DNA of 64,000 nt from Lysobacter sp. S4-A87 (GTDB taxonomy: Bacteria; Pseudomonadota; Gammaproteobacteria; Xanthomonadales; Xanthomonadaceae). This document shows, one piece after another, positions 52,863-63,445 of the stretch; the stretch's first letter is position 1, and the number at the start of each line of letters is the position of its first letter. The translations under genes and the position numbers were made by a program. The DNA lies in contig NZ_CP093341.1 in the NCBI RefSeq assembly GCF_022637455.1, forward strand, positions 2,666,001 to 2,730,000. Reading direction: 5' to 3'. Below the pieces are notes generated by a model. It did no database searches. It worked only from the letters and a program-made list of their open reading frames with translations, and had not been told where the DNA came from.

Positions 52863-53528
52863 TCAGGGGGGCGCGCAAGTGCTTCCGGCGATGATCGCGC
52901 GCAGGCGCGTGGCTTCGGCCTGGGCGTACGCGCGATTGTCGGCGCCACCCACCGACTGCGACTCGACGTCGCCCAGGCGCTGCGTCCATCCCTGGCACAG
53001 GAGGGCGTCGGGCACGGGCTGGCACTGGTCGTCGACCATCTGGCAGGCCGTGCCGGTGCCGCCATTGGATCCATCCAGGCCGGTCACCGCCAGCGGCACG
53101 CACCGCGGCGGCGGCTGGGCGTCGTCGCCCAGGTAGCGGTGGCCTTCCCACGTGCGGCATTCGAACAAGGGCGGCGGCGCGGTGCGCCCGCCGCGTTCAG
53201 GTAACGGGGGCGCCGATGCGGCCGTTGCGGAAGCGGGTGCGGAGGCCGGCGCAGCGGGCGCGGCCCTGGTCGCCGCAGGCGCCGGCGCAGGTGCGGCGCC
53301 CGTGGAGAGGAACTGCGCGCGCGACTGCTGCGGCGCCGGCTCGACCACGCGCTTCACCTCTGTGCTGCCCTTGGGGCAGGGGACGCCGTTCTGCAGCGTC
53401 ACTGCGCCGCTGGCATCGGTGCAGCGGTAGATCGCCACCTGCGCCTGTGCATGCGGGGCAAGTGCGAGCAACAGCAGCAACCACGGCAAGCGTCGTCGCG
53501 CGCCGTCCCCACCCACTGCCAATCGCAT
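52863..53528 (-). CDS. DUF4124-containing exported protein
   Basis: A 221-residue protein from the ATG at 53528, which overlaps the upstream stop by 1 bp (TGATG). A signal peptide (LPWLLLLLALAPHAQAQ) precedes a DUF4124-type segment VAIYRCTDASGAVTLQNG with Cys pair CTDASG/VPCPKG. A long Ala/Pro-rich linker (about 65-110) leads to a cysteine-containing C-terminal part (FECRTWEGHRYLGDD ... CQMVDDQCQPVPDALLCQGW). It is paralogous to the gene upstream. Function unknown; DUF4124 proteins are periplasmic. Confidence 0.75.
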   Translation of the reverse strand: MRLAVGGDGARRRLPWLLLLLALAPHAQAQVAIYRCTDASGAVTLQNGVPCPKGSTEVKRVVEPAPQQSRAQFLSTGAAPAPAPAATRAAPAAPASAPASATAASAPPLPERGGRTAPPPLFECRTWEGHRYLGDDAQPPPRCVPLAVTGLDGSNGGTGTACQMVDDQCQPVPDALLCQGWTQRLGDVESQSVGGADNRAYAQAEATRLRAIIAGSTCAPP

Positions 53529-54289
53529 CAGACGCCACCGCAATCGTTGGCCAGGCGTGCATCGATTCCGCGCTGTTCGCGGTCGATCGCCTGGCGCTCG
53601 CCCTGCAGGGCGCTGTTGTAGGACCGCCCGAGATCCCAGCGGCGATCGCGCAGGCGCGCGCAGACTTCCTGCTGCGGAAGTTGCGTGCAGGTGTCGCGAA
53701 CCCAGCTGCCGGGGCCGTAGGGGTCATACACGAACTGTCCGCCCATCGGCGGCCCGGGTTGCGAGCCCGAAGGTCCGGTGGGCCGCCCACCGATGTTGTC
53801 GCCGAGCGAGGTACGTGAATCCACCACCGGATAGCCCAGGGCCCACAGCGGCATCCAGCGCGGATTGCCCTCGCCGGTCTCGCTCATGTAGTTGGTGCCA
53901 TCGGGCGTGGTGCATTCGTACATCGGCTTGGGTGGGGTCATCACGATATAGCGTGTCGTCGCGACCGGCGCCGATGCGGCAGCCGTCACCGTTGCCACCG
54001 CCTTCGACGGCGCGCGCGTGGTCGTCGCCTTGGCCTTGGCGCGCTTGGGCGGATCCTTGGGGCGTTGCATTTCCTTGGCCTGCTGGGTCTCGCCCTTGTG
54101 GCAAGGTGAATCGCGCAGCGTCAGCTTGCCGTCGCCGCCGGTGCACCGGTAGATGGTGATGTCGCCCGCGCTCGCCGCCGCCGATGCAATCAGCAGTGGC
54201 AACGAGGCAAGCAGCATGAAGCGACGCGGCGACATGCGTGCAGCATGCGCCGTCGGCGTCGCCTGCGATAGGTGTGGATGCACGAACAT
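53528..54289 (-). CDS. DUF4124-containing exported protein, paralogue of the next gene
   Basis: A 253-residue protein. The ATG at 54289 has AAGGGAG upstream and follows the DUF1579 gene by 14 bp; a later ATG at 54235 (MSPRRFMLLA) gives a tighter signal peptide. The signal sequence SLPLLIASAAASA is followed by ITIYRCTGGDGKLTLRDSPC, a basic Lys/Thr-rich linker, and YECTTPDGTNYMSETGEGNPRWMPL matching the paralogue's FECRTWEGHRYLGDD segment. The C-terminal part is Gly/Pro-rich and then helical with CTQLPQQEVCARLRDRRWDLG. The pair probably arose by tandem duplication and divergence. Confidence 0.78.
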   Translation of the reverse strand: MFVHPHLSQATPTAHAARMSPRRFMLLASLPLLIASAAASAGDITIYRCTGGDGKLTLRDSPCHKGETQQAKEMQRPKDPPKRAKAKATTTRAPSKAVATVTAAASAPVATTRYIVMTPPKPMYECTTPDGTNYMSETGEGNPRWMPLWALGYPVVDSRTSLGDNIGGRPTGPSGSQPGPPMGGQFVYDPYGPGSWVRDTCTQLPQQEVCARLRDRRWDLGRSYNSALQGERQAIDREQRGIDARLANDCGGV

Positions 54290-54303
54290 GGCCGCTGCTC
54301 CCT

Positions 54304-54912
54304 TCACTTCTGCCGCGTGTAGTCGATCTGCATCGTCTTGGCTTCCTTGCCGGCGCGGGTCTCGTACATCTCGAACACCTGGTGGTCGTTGTCGACCACG
54401 CGCACGACCTGCCGGACCGGGACCTTCGCGCCCTTGGAGGCCGGGTCCGCCATCTCGCCGCGGTAGGTGTAGGTCTTCGTCGCCGGGTCGTAGTCGCCGT
54501 ACGACACGTACATTCCCGTCGAACCGCTGTCCATCCAGGTGCTGTAGTACTTGCCGGTGACGTTGTCGTACCCGTTGAAGCCGACGCCTTCGAACGGCTG
54601 GCCCATCCACTTGCTGCGGAAATCCTGGCGGATGTGGCGGCCGCCGAGCACCAGCGTGTTGGTTGCCGAACCCGTCTCGGTCATCGGCGGCGTGTCAGGG
54701 TCCATCCACATCGTCTGCCGGGTGGTCCACTTGCCGACCATCGCGGCCAGCTGCTTGTGCTGCTCGCCCGGCTGCGCGGCCTTTTCCCAGGCCTGCATCA
54801 TCGCCTGCTGCTCGGGCGTGAGTTGTGCTGGCTTGGCCGACTTGTCCTGTGCCGCCAGTGGAAGCGCGGCGAGCAACGCCAGCGTGAGCAGGGAGATCTG
54901 CGCGATCTTCAT
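54304..54912 (-). CDS. DUF1579 family exported protein
   Basis: A 202-residue protein with a signal peptide (MKIAQISLLTLALLAALPLAAQ). The mature part has the DUF1579 pattern: LAAMVGKWTTRQTMWMDPD, GGRHIRQDFRSKWMGQPFEGVGFNGYDNVTGKYYSTWMDS and GMYVSYGDYD. The family is predicted to form a lipocalin-like barrel; its ligand is unknown. It is the first gene of a three-gene minus-strand run with the two DUF4124 proteins (14 bp and -1 bp spacing). Confidence 0.85.
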   Translation of the reverse strand: MKIAQISLLTLALLAALPLAAQDKSAKPAQLTPEQQAMMQAWEKAAQPGEQHKQLAAMVGKWTTRQTMWMDPDTPPMTETGSATNTLVLGGRHIRQDFRSKWMGQPFEGVGFNGYDNVTGKYYSTWMDSGSTGMYVSYGDYDPATKTYTYRGEMADPASKGAKVPVRQVVRVVDNDHQVFEMYETRAGKEAKTMQIDYTRQK

Positions 54913-55013
54913 GACGGCCTCCTGGTGGGCCCCGGTCCGTGGCGTTGCCGATCAACGCCGGCGCCGGGACGCTACGACCTTGGCCGTTAAGCCAGCGTGC
55001 CGGCAGGCGGTGA

Positions 55014-55577
55014 CTACGCGCGCAACTGGGCGCCGCTGCGTGCGTCGCGAATGGTGGTGGGCGAGGCCAGGCCGCCGGTTTCACCCGCGGTCACGCCGTC
55101 GAGCTGGACCAGCAAGCGCGGGTCGAGCGCCTCGCGGGCGTGCACGGGCGGCTCGCCGCTGAGATTTGCGCTGGTCGAGACCAGCGGCGCGCCGAATGCC
55201 GCGCACAGCGCGACGACCGTGGGGTGGGCGCTGATGCGCACGGCGACGCCGTCGTGGGCGCCGGTGATCCAGCGCGGCACGCGTGCAGTGGTTGGCACGA
55301 TCCAGGTGTTGGGCCCCGGCCAGGTCGCCAGCACCGCTTCGCGGCGCGGTGGCGGCAGGGCCTGCCAGTCGAGCAGACCGTCGGTCTGATCCAGGGAACC
55401 GGCGATCAGGATCAGGCCTTTTTCGACCGGACGCTGCTTGATGGCGAGCAGTCGCATCACCGCGGATTCGTCGAACGGGTCGCAGCCCAGGCCCCAGACG
55501 GCTTCGGTCGGGTAGGCGATGACGGCGCCCTGGCGGAGGGCGATGGCAGATTCGGTGGGGGTGGCGGGCGTCGGCAT
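55014..55577 (-). CDS. tsaC: Threonylcarbamoyl-AMP synthase
   Basis: YrdC/Sua5-domain enzyme that makes threonylcarbamoyl-AMP for the t6A37 modification of tRNAs, 187 residues, the length of stand-alone TsaC. The signature GAVIAYPTEAVWGLGCDP is at about residues 18-35, with the conserved KQRPVEKGLILIAG and STSANLSGEPP motifs. The ATG at 55577 is preferred over an in-frame TTG 7 codons upstream because relatives start there. It is separated from topA by a REP-like palindrome; tsaC beside topA-smg-dprA is a common gammaproteobacterial order. Confidence 0.95.
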   Translation of the reverse strand: MPTPATPTESAIALRQGAVIAYPTEAVWGLGCDPFDESAVMRLLAIKQRPVEKGLILIAGSLDQTDGLLDWQALPPPRREAVLATWPGPNTWIVPTTARVPRWITGAHDGVAVRISAHPTVVALCAAFGAPLVSTSANLSGEPPVHAREALDPRLLVQLDGVTAGETGGLASPTTIRDARSGAQLRA

Positions 55578-55603
55578 GGGGGGAAGGATAGCGGGCAAAA
55601 GCA

Positions 55604-55685
55604 GCCCTCATCCGCCCTGCCGGCCACCTTCTCCCGCACCCCGAGCGCTGTGCGCTCGGGCCGGGGTGCGGGTTGGGGTGAGGGC
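55604..55685. repeat. REP-like palindrome related to the 16132 element
   Basis: Outer ends GCCCTCA and TTGGGGTGAGGGC match the element at 16132-16187. The interior holds CCCGCACCCCG-AGCGC, a TGT loop and the complement GCGCT ... CGGGGTGCGGG with a small bulge. It occupies the whole gap between topA and tsaC and may act as terminator or mRNA stabiliser. Confidence 0.75.
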
Positions 55686-55690
55686 AGCCC

Positions 55691-58198
<2,508 letters not shown>

Positions 58199-58633
58199 GG
58201 GGGCTCCGCAGGACCAGTTCCGGCGCTGCTGGCGGTTGTAACGGTTGAGGTCTGTAGAAGGCTGGGCCCGGCATCGAGGCGGGGCGCAGGGGGGCTTCCT
58301 TATTTATTGAGGGCACGCAGCGGCCACGGCTGTCAAGCGCGACTGCGTGAAGTCGGGACAGCAAGCGCAGCGGCTGCGGTGCTGTTCAGTTTCATCGGCC
58401 GCGAATCCGGGGGGGCGCCGGCGGAACCAGCGCCCGGCAGAAAACAACGCTCAGGCCGCAATCGCAGCCGCCGGTGGCGAGGGAGACGAAATTGAGGCGC
58501 TGCCAAGCAGCCTGCACAGCGCGTTCTACGATCCCAGGGCGCATTACGCCCGTCGCTGGCAGGCGGGCGACGTCGTCGTGTCCGCTTCGAAGGTCGGCGT
58601 CCGACCGACCCCCTGCGCGGGGGCCGGTAGTCT
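58199..58633. other. 435-bp gap upstream of topA with no convincing gene
   Basis: No frame here looks protein-like. On the minus strand a perfect -35 hexamer TTGACA (58336 down to 58331) is followed by an AT-rich patch (58302-58312, AATAAATAAGG), with a spacing of 19-21 bp that is longer than ideal for a topA promoter. The rest (58370-58600) is GC-rich and featureless apart from the hairpin just after smg. Confidence 0.4.
58604..58628 (-). terminator. Hairpin after smg
   Basis: ACCGACCCCC (58604-58613), a 5-nt loop and GGGGGCCGGT (58619-58628) pair with one mismatch, 6 bp beyond the smg stop. There is no T run on the minus strand, so it could be a weak or Rho-assisted terminator. Confidence 0.45.
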
Positions 58634-59122
58634 TCAGTGCACCGGCTCGGGCTCGTCCTCGAACATCTGCGTTTCCATCCAGGCGTAGGCCGCCTCGGAA
58701 CCGGGCTGGTTGAACAGGACCATCAGCACGACCCATTTCAGGTCGTCCAGGTCGAGTTCGTCCTGGTCCAGGGCCATGGCGCGGTCGAGCACCAGCTCGC
58801 GCTGGCCGGCATCGAGCACGCCGTGCTGCTCCAGGAACATCAGGAAGCCGCGGCACTCGACGTCGAGTCGGTCGAGTTCGGGGCCGAAATAGATGCGGGT
58901 CGGACCGTCGGCGCGCGGGGCGCTGGCACTGGGCCGTTGCTGGGCCAGCGCATCGAGCCATTCGAAGGCTTTGTTGATCTCGGCGGGGCTGAACCCGGCT
59001 TTGCCGAGCTCGTCAAAGAGAGGACCGCTGCGGAGCGAATCGTGGTCGCGGACGAGGTCCGCGTCTTCAGTGAAGTAGTGCTCGAACAGGTACAGCAGGA
59101 CGTCCAGAATGCTCTCTTTCAT
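58634..59122 (-). CDS. smg: Smg/DUF494 family protein
   Basis: A 162-residue protein of the Smg family, universally found between topA and dprA/def in gammaproteobacteria. Typical features: [13 protein letters not shown] near the start, [31 protein letters not shown] and [17 protein letters not shown]. The ATG at 59122 (MKESILDV) agrees with family starts; an ATG 7 codons earlier is possible. The function is not established. Confidence 0.93.
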   Translation of the reverse strand: MKESILDVLLYLFEHYFTEDADLVRDHDSLRSGPLFDELGKAGFSPAEINKAFEWLDALAQQRPSASAPRADGPTRIYFGPELDRLDVECRGFLMFLEQHGVLDAGQRELVLDRAMALDQDELDLDDLKWVVLMVLFNQPGSEAAYAWMETQMFEDEPEPVH

Positions 59123-59211
59123 TTCCCTCGGCCTGCGCCGCATGCGGCGCGGTGGGCAGAAACTTGCGGGTGGCCCGCGGGTCGCTTCGTGCCAGCGTTT
59201 GAAGGCCGCAT

Positions 59212-60381
59212 TCAGCGATTGCGGAAGTACCGGCCGTGTTGTGCCTGAACACGACCATCAAGCTCCATGAGCAGCAGCATGGAGGACACTGCTGCGGCCG
59301 TCAATCCAGTCCGTGTGACGAGTTCATCCATATTGGTGGGGTCGTGACCCAGGGCCAGCCACAACTGCTGGTAGTCGGGGTCTTCGCGCGCTGAATCCTT
59401 CGCGGGCCGGCTAACGGCTTCCTCACCGCGATGAATTGGGGCGTCCAGGCGTGTCCGCAAGTCCTGCGCCAGTACCTGTGCCTGCGGGGCGAGTGCGGCG
59501 ATGACCTCGGCGGGGTCCTCTACCAGCCCGGCACCCTCGCGGATCAGGCGGTGACAGCCGCGGGCGAGCGGGTTGCGTATCGAGCCGGGCAGGGCGAAGA
59601 CATCGCGCCCTGCCTCGGCGGCCAGGCGGGCGGTGATCAGGGCGCCGGACTGCCAGGCCGCTTCGATCACCAGGGTCGCCAGCGACAGGCCGGCGATGAT
59701 CCGGTTGCGGGTCGGGAAGTGCCATGTCGACGGACCGGTGCCCGGCAGGTGCTCGCTGACCACCGCACCGCGCTCGGCGATACGTGCCAGCAGGCGGGCG
59801 TTGGCGCGCGGGTAGGCGACGTCCGGGCCGGTGCCCAGCACGGCCACGGTGATGCCGTCGGCGGCGAGCGTGGCTTCGTGTGCGGCGGTGTCGATGCCGG
59901 CGGCCAGGCCACTGGTCACCGCCAGACCTGACCGCGCCAGTGCGTGGGCGAAGTCGGCGGCGTGCGCGGTCCCGGCAGGCGTCGGTCCGCGCGTGCCGAC
60001 GATGGCAACCGAGGGATGCCAGAGCAGGGTGGGGTCGCCGGCGACAAACAGTGCCAACGGCGGGTTGGGCCCGCGTAGCAACAGCGCCGGATAGTCGCAG
60101 TGACGGCAGTCGAGCAGATGGTGGCCGGGCTCGCGCAGCCACTTTTCCGCGTTCTCCAGTCGCACCGCATCGGGCCTGGATAGTTTCGCCATCTGTTGCG
60201 CCGCCAGCCCGCACTCGCGCCAGGCGGCAGGGCCCGCGGCCAGTGCCTGCGCAGCACTGCCATGCCGTTCGAGCAGGCGTCGCCGCGGCTCGACCGCGCC
60301 TGCGGCCACCAGCAGCCGCAGCAGGGCGTGGGCGTCGTCGCCGGGGGCGGTGGCAGGGGGCGGTGGCGGTGCGGGCGGCAT
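59212..60381 (-). CDS. dprA: DNA-processing protein DprA (Smf)
   Basis: RecA-loader protein for incoming single-stranded DNA in natural transformation, 389 residues from the ATG at 60381. The DprA Rossmann-like core shows [76 protein letters not shown] and [15 protein letters not shown]-terminal winged-helix ([26 protein letters not shown]) is present. An in-frame ATG 22 codons earlier lies upstream of a perfect palindrome that I take as the terminator of the LysM gene, so the later start is preferred. Confidence 0.93.
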   Translation of the reverse strand: MPPAPPPPPATAPGDDAHALLRLLVAAGAVEPRRRLLERHGSAAQALAAGPAAWRECGLAAQQMAKLSRPDAVRLENAEKWLREPGHHLLDCRHCDYPALLLRGPNPPLALFVAGDPTLLWHPSVAIVGTRGPTPAGTAHAADFAHALARSGLAVTSGLAAGIDTAAHEATLAADGITVAVLGTGPDVAYPRANARLLARIAERGAVVSEHLPGTGPSTWHFPTRNRIIAGLSLATLVIEAAWQSGALITARLAAEAGRDVFALPGSIRNPLARGCHRLIREGAGLVEDPAEVIAALAPQAQVLAQDLRTRLDAPIHRGEEAVSRPAKDSAREDPDYQQLWLALGHDPTNMDELVTRTGLTAAAVSSMLLLMELDGRVQAQHGRYFRNR

Positions 60382-60405
60382 CGCCCAAGCCTGGTCCGGA
60401 AACGA

Positions 60406-60429
60406 CGACGGCGCCCTAGGGCGCCGTCG
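60406..60429 (-). terminator. 24-bp palindrome between the LysM gene and dprA
   Basis: CGACGGCGCC-CTAG-GGCGCCGTCG is a perfect 10-bp stem with a 4-nt loop, 44 bp after the LysM gene stop and 25 bp before the dprA ATG. On the minus strand it is followed by TCGTTTCC. It is a likely terminator or attenuator between the two genes. Confidence 0.65.
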
Positions 60430-60472
60430 ACTTGGATCGTAGGTCAACCCTGCTCGCAGGGCGCCCGGTTGC

Positions 60473-61630
60473 TCAGTTGGTCGCGTCCGGGTGCTTCAGG
60501 CGGTAGCCCAGGCGGGTCGGACGGACGCCGTCCATGACCAGCGCGTAGCTGACCTTCTCGAAGGTGCGGAAGACCATGACGTGGCTGGCGAACTCGTCAG
60601 GCAGCTTGACCTCGCCACCGCGGGTGGTGGCGTCGTAGCTGCGATCGATGCCGGCCTTGACGCGGTCGATCTCGAGGCTGCCCTGGCGCCAGGTCGACAG
60701 CACGGTGCCATTGTCGATGCCATCGGCGGTGCCGACCGACAGTGCCACGACGTCACGGTTGCCGCCGCTGGTGAGCATGTCGGCGACGGCGATCACGCGG
60801 GCCTTGTCGAGCGGCAGCTCCTGGTTCGGGGCGTGCGGCATGAACTGCAGGTCGTAAGCCTGCGCTTCGACCGGGATCAGGCGATCGCCGACGCGGACTT
60901 CGCGGCCGTTGCCGTCGATCACCAGCGTGGCGGCGTCGGAGTCGCCGACGATGCCGCGGCTGATGGTGCCGGTGGTCTGCTTGGTCAGCTCGTAACCCAG
61001 GAAGTCGCCACCGCCGGCCGGCAGCTGGTAGTTCCACAGCGACTCCAGGCCGATGTTGCGCTTGCCGCGGAAGTCGAGGTCGGCGGCGCGGCGACCGGAG
61101 TTGTCGCAGCAGCGGTCCGGATCCATCGTCACGTAGCGGTGCGACGGACGGACGATGGCGTAGCGCTGGCCCGGCTGGGCGTCGGCCAGGCCCTTGATGT
61201 AGGCCACCTGGTCGAGGCTGCCGGCGAGGCGGTCTTCTTCCAGGCCGACCACGTAGGGCAGGCCCTCGAAGTCCTCGACCACGCGCATGTCCTTGAGGAA
61301 GGCCTCGACGTCGGACAGCGGGATGGCGTTGATCGGCGCCTCTTCACGCGGGCCCTCCTGCACCGCGACGCGGTCCAGGTAAGCCAGCGAGAGCACGTCG
61401 CCGGGGTAGATCAGGTGCGGATTCTTGACCTGCGGGTTGGCCTGCCAGATTTCCGGCCACAGCCAGGGCTTTTGCAGGAACTTGCCGGCGATGTCCCAGA
61501 GGGTGTCGCCTTTCTTGACCACGTAGGTGTCAGGATGGTTGCCCGCGACCTCGGCGGCCACGCCGTAGGTGGCGACCGTCAGCAACGCAGCGGTCAGCAC
61601 CGTGCGCAACGGTTTGAAAATGGTGACCAT
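60473..61630 (-). CDS. LysM-domain exported protein
   Basis: A 385-residue envelope protein. A signal peptide (ALLTVATYGVAA) precedes a LysM domain at about residues 35-82 (DTYVVKKGDTLWDIAGKFLQ ... NPHLIYPGDVLSL), which binds peptidoglycan. The remaining 300 residues form a conserved domain found in the proteins encoded next to def/dprA in gammaproteobacteria; its function is unknown. A Cys-Cys pair occurs at DRCCDNSG. The ATG at 61630 has GGGGAAAAC upstream. It is divergent from def. Confidence 0.9.
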   Translation of the reverse strand: MVTIFKPLRTVLTAALLTVATYGVAAEVAGNHPDTYVVKKGDTLWDIAGKFLQKPWLWPEIWQANPQVKNPHLIYPGDVLSLAYLDRVAVQEGPREEAPINAIPLSDVEAFLKDMRVVEDFEGLPYVVGLEEDRLAGSLDQVAYIKGLADAQPGQRYAIVRPSHRYVTMDPDRCCDNSGRRAADLDFRGKRNIGLESLWNYQLPAGGGDFLGYELTKQTTGTISRGIVGDSDAATLVIDGNGREVRVGDRLIPVEAQAYDLQFMPHAPNQELPLDKARVIAVADMLTSGGNRDVVALSVGTADGIDNGTVLSTWRQGSLEIDRVKAGIDRSYDATTRGGEVKLPDEFASHVMVFRTFEKVSYALVMDGVRPTRLGYRLKHPDATN

Positions 61631-61831
61631 CTGGTTTTCCCCTAATGAGCCTGGATCGACGGCCCCTTGACGTGCTGCCCCAGGCAGCTTCCCCATCCGC
61701 CGGTAAAGGCGGGGCCCCGCGGCAATATAGCCCAGAAGAAGCGCACGGTTGCAAGCGTGGCTACCCCCCAACGGGGTTACAATCGCACTACTTGTTGTGG
61801 TTGTGACACACGCCCCCATTTAAATCGCTGC

Positions 61832-61886
61832 CCTGAATCGCCCCGTCCAGAATCGCCCCGTCCAGAATCGCCCGCCCACAATCGCC
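61832..61886 (+). repeat. 15-bp tandem repeat in the def leader
   Basis: CCTGAATCGCCCCGT, CCAGAATCGCCCCGT, CCAGAATCGCCCGCC and a partial CACAATCGCC lie head to tail and end exactly at the def ATG. The array replaces the normal ribosome-binding region; no purine-rich Shine-Dalgarno is visible. A TACAAT hexamer (61778-61783) about 100 bp upstream of the start is a candidate -10. Confidence 0.75.
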
Positions 61887-62402
61887 ATGGCCCTGCTCCC
61901 CATTCTCGAGTTTCCCGATCCGCGCCTGCGCACCGTTGCCGCGCCGGTCGATCCCGCACGCGTGACCAGCGCCGAATTCCAGAAACTGCTCGATGACATG
62001 TTCGAGACCATGTACGAGGCCCCGGGCATCGGCCTGGCCGCCAGCCAGGTCGACGTGCACCAGCGCTTCATGGTCATGGACATCAGCGAGGAGCACGACC
62101 AGCCGCGGGTCTTCATCAATCCGGAGATCACCGCCCGCGACGGCGAGCAGGTTTACCAGGAAGGCTGCCTGTCGGTGCCCGGCATCTTCGCCGACGTGAC
62201 CCGCGCCGACCGGATCACGGTCAGCTTCCTCGACCGCGATGCCAAGCCGCAGACGCTCGAAGCCGAGGGCCTGCTGGCAGTGTGCATCCAGCACGAGATG
62301 GACCACCTGGCCGGCAAGCTGTTCGTCGACTACCTCTCGCCGCTCAAGCGCGAGATGGTGCGCAAGAAGCTGGCCAAGCAGCGCCGCCAGGCCGCGGCCT
62401 GA
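61887..62402 (+). CDS. def: Peptide deformylase
   Basis: Fe(II)/Zn metalloenzyme that removes the formyl group from nascent proteins, 171 residues. Motif I GIGLAA is at residues 47-52, motif II EGCLS at 92-96 with the metal-binding Cys, and motif III HEMDH at 136-140 with the two metal histidines and catalytic Glu. It starts directly behind a 15-bp tandem repeat and is followed 117 bp later by fmt. Confidence 0.97.
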   Translation: MALLPILEFPDPRLRTVAAPVDPARVTSAEFQKLLDDMFETMYEAPGIGLAASQVDVHQRFMVMDISEEHDQPRVFINPEITARDGEQVYQEGCLSVPGIFADVTRADRITVSFLDRDAKPQTLEAEGLLAVCIQHEMDHLAGKLFVDYLSPLKREMVRKKLAKQRRQAAA

Positions 62403-62519
62403 GCCACCCCGGTCGTCCCGGGCGCGGCGAGGACATCCATTGCGCTACCGCCCGGCGACACGCAGCCTGCTGCCTGCCCGCCGGGATGACACCAACCCTC
62501 CCTTGGCGCACATCCCCCG

Positions 62520-63434
62520 ATGAGAATCGTCTTCGCCGGCACCCCCGACTTCGCCGTGCCGTGCCTGCGCGCAGCCGCGCAGCGCAATGAGGTCGTCGCC
62601 GTCTACACCCAGCCCGATCGTCCCGCCGGGCGCGGGCGCGGCCTGACCCCGTCACCGGTCAAGCGCGAGGCGCTGCTGCGTGGCATCGAGGTGTTCCAGC
62701 CGGAGAACTTCAAGTCGGCCGTTTCCAAGGACGCGCTGCGCGCGCTGAAACCGGACCTGATGGTAGTGGTGGCCTACGGCCTGATCCTGCCGCAGTCGGT
62801 GCTCGACATTCCCACCTACGGTTGCTGGAACGTGCACGCCTCGCTGCTGCCGCGCTGGCGCGGCGCCGCGCCCATCCAGCGCGCGATCGAGGCGGGCGAC
62901 CGCGAGTCGGGCGTGTGCCTGATGCAGATGGAGAAGGGCCTGGACACCGGTCCGGTGCTGCTCTCGCAATCGCTGCAGATCGGCGAACAGGAAACCGGCG
63001 GCCAGCTGCACGACCGCCTGTCCGCGCTCGGCGCGCAGGTGCTCGCCGACGGCCTGGGACTGCTGCGCGCCGACATCCGTCCGCTGCCGCAGCCGCAGCC
63101 CGAAGAAGGCGTCACCTACGCGCACAAGCTCGACAAGGCCGAGGCGCGCCTGGACTGGTCGCGGCCGGCGACGGTGCTGGCCAACAAGGTGCGCGCGTTC
63201 AACCCCTGGCCGATGGCCGAGGCGGTCGTGGCCGGCGAGCGCCTGCGCCTGCACGGCGCGGTCGCCCTCGACGAAGTCCACGGCGCCGAGCCGGGGTCGC
63301 TGCTTCGCGCCGGCCGCGATGGCCTCGATGTCGCCTGCGCAACGGGCGTGCTGCGCATCCGCGTGCTGCAGCGTGACGGCGGCAAGGCAATCACGGCCGC
63401 CGATTACCTCAACGGTCGTCCGGACCTGCGCTGA
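62520..63434 (+). CDS. fmt: Methionyl-tRNA formyltransferase
   Basis: Transfers a formyl group from 10-formyl-tetrahydrofolate to Met-tRNA(fMet), 304 residues. The catalytic residues Asn104 and His106 in [17 protein letters not shown] and Asp142 in LDTGPVL match E. coli Asn106, His108 and Asp144. A C-terminal OB-like tRNA-binding domain (about 200-304) begins [18 protein letters not shown]. The def-fmt-rsmB order is standard. Confidence 0.97.
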   Translation: MRIVFAGTPDFAVPCLRAAAQRNEVVAVYTQPDRPAGRGRGLTPSPVKREALLRGIEVFQPENFKSAVSKDALRALKPDLMVVVAYGLILPQSVLDIPTYGCWNVHASLLPRWRGAAPIQRAIEAGDRESGVCLMQMEKGLDTGPVLLSQSLQIGEQETGGQLHDRLSALGAQVLADGLGLLRADIRPLPQPQPEEGVTYAHKLDKAEARLDWSRPATVLANKVRAFNPWPMAEAVVAGERLRLHGAVALDEVHGAEPGSLLRAGRDGLDVACATGVLRIRVLQRDGGKAITAADYLNGRPDLR

Positions 63435-63445
63435 CGGCCGCTGCC

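Noticed and set aside
58199-58633. Small genes in the topA upstream gap
   Set aside because: The open frames there have low-complexity Arg/Pro/Ala translations and no ribosome-binding site or conserved motif.
60382-60447. Earlier in-frame ATG for dprA
   Set aside because: It would translate through a perfect 24-bp palindrome that fits a terminator, and the extra residues are Arg/Pro-rich and not typical of DprA.
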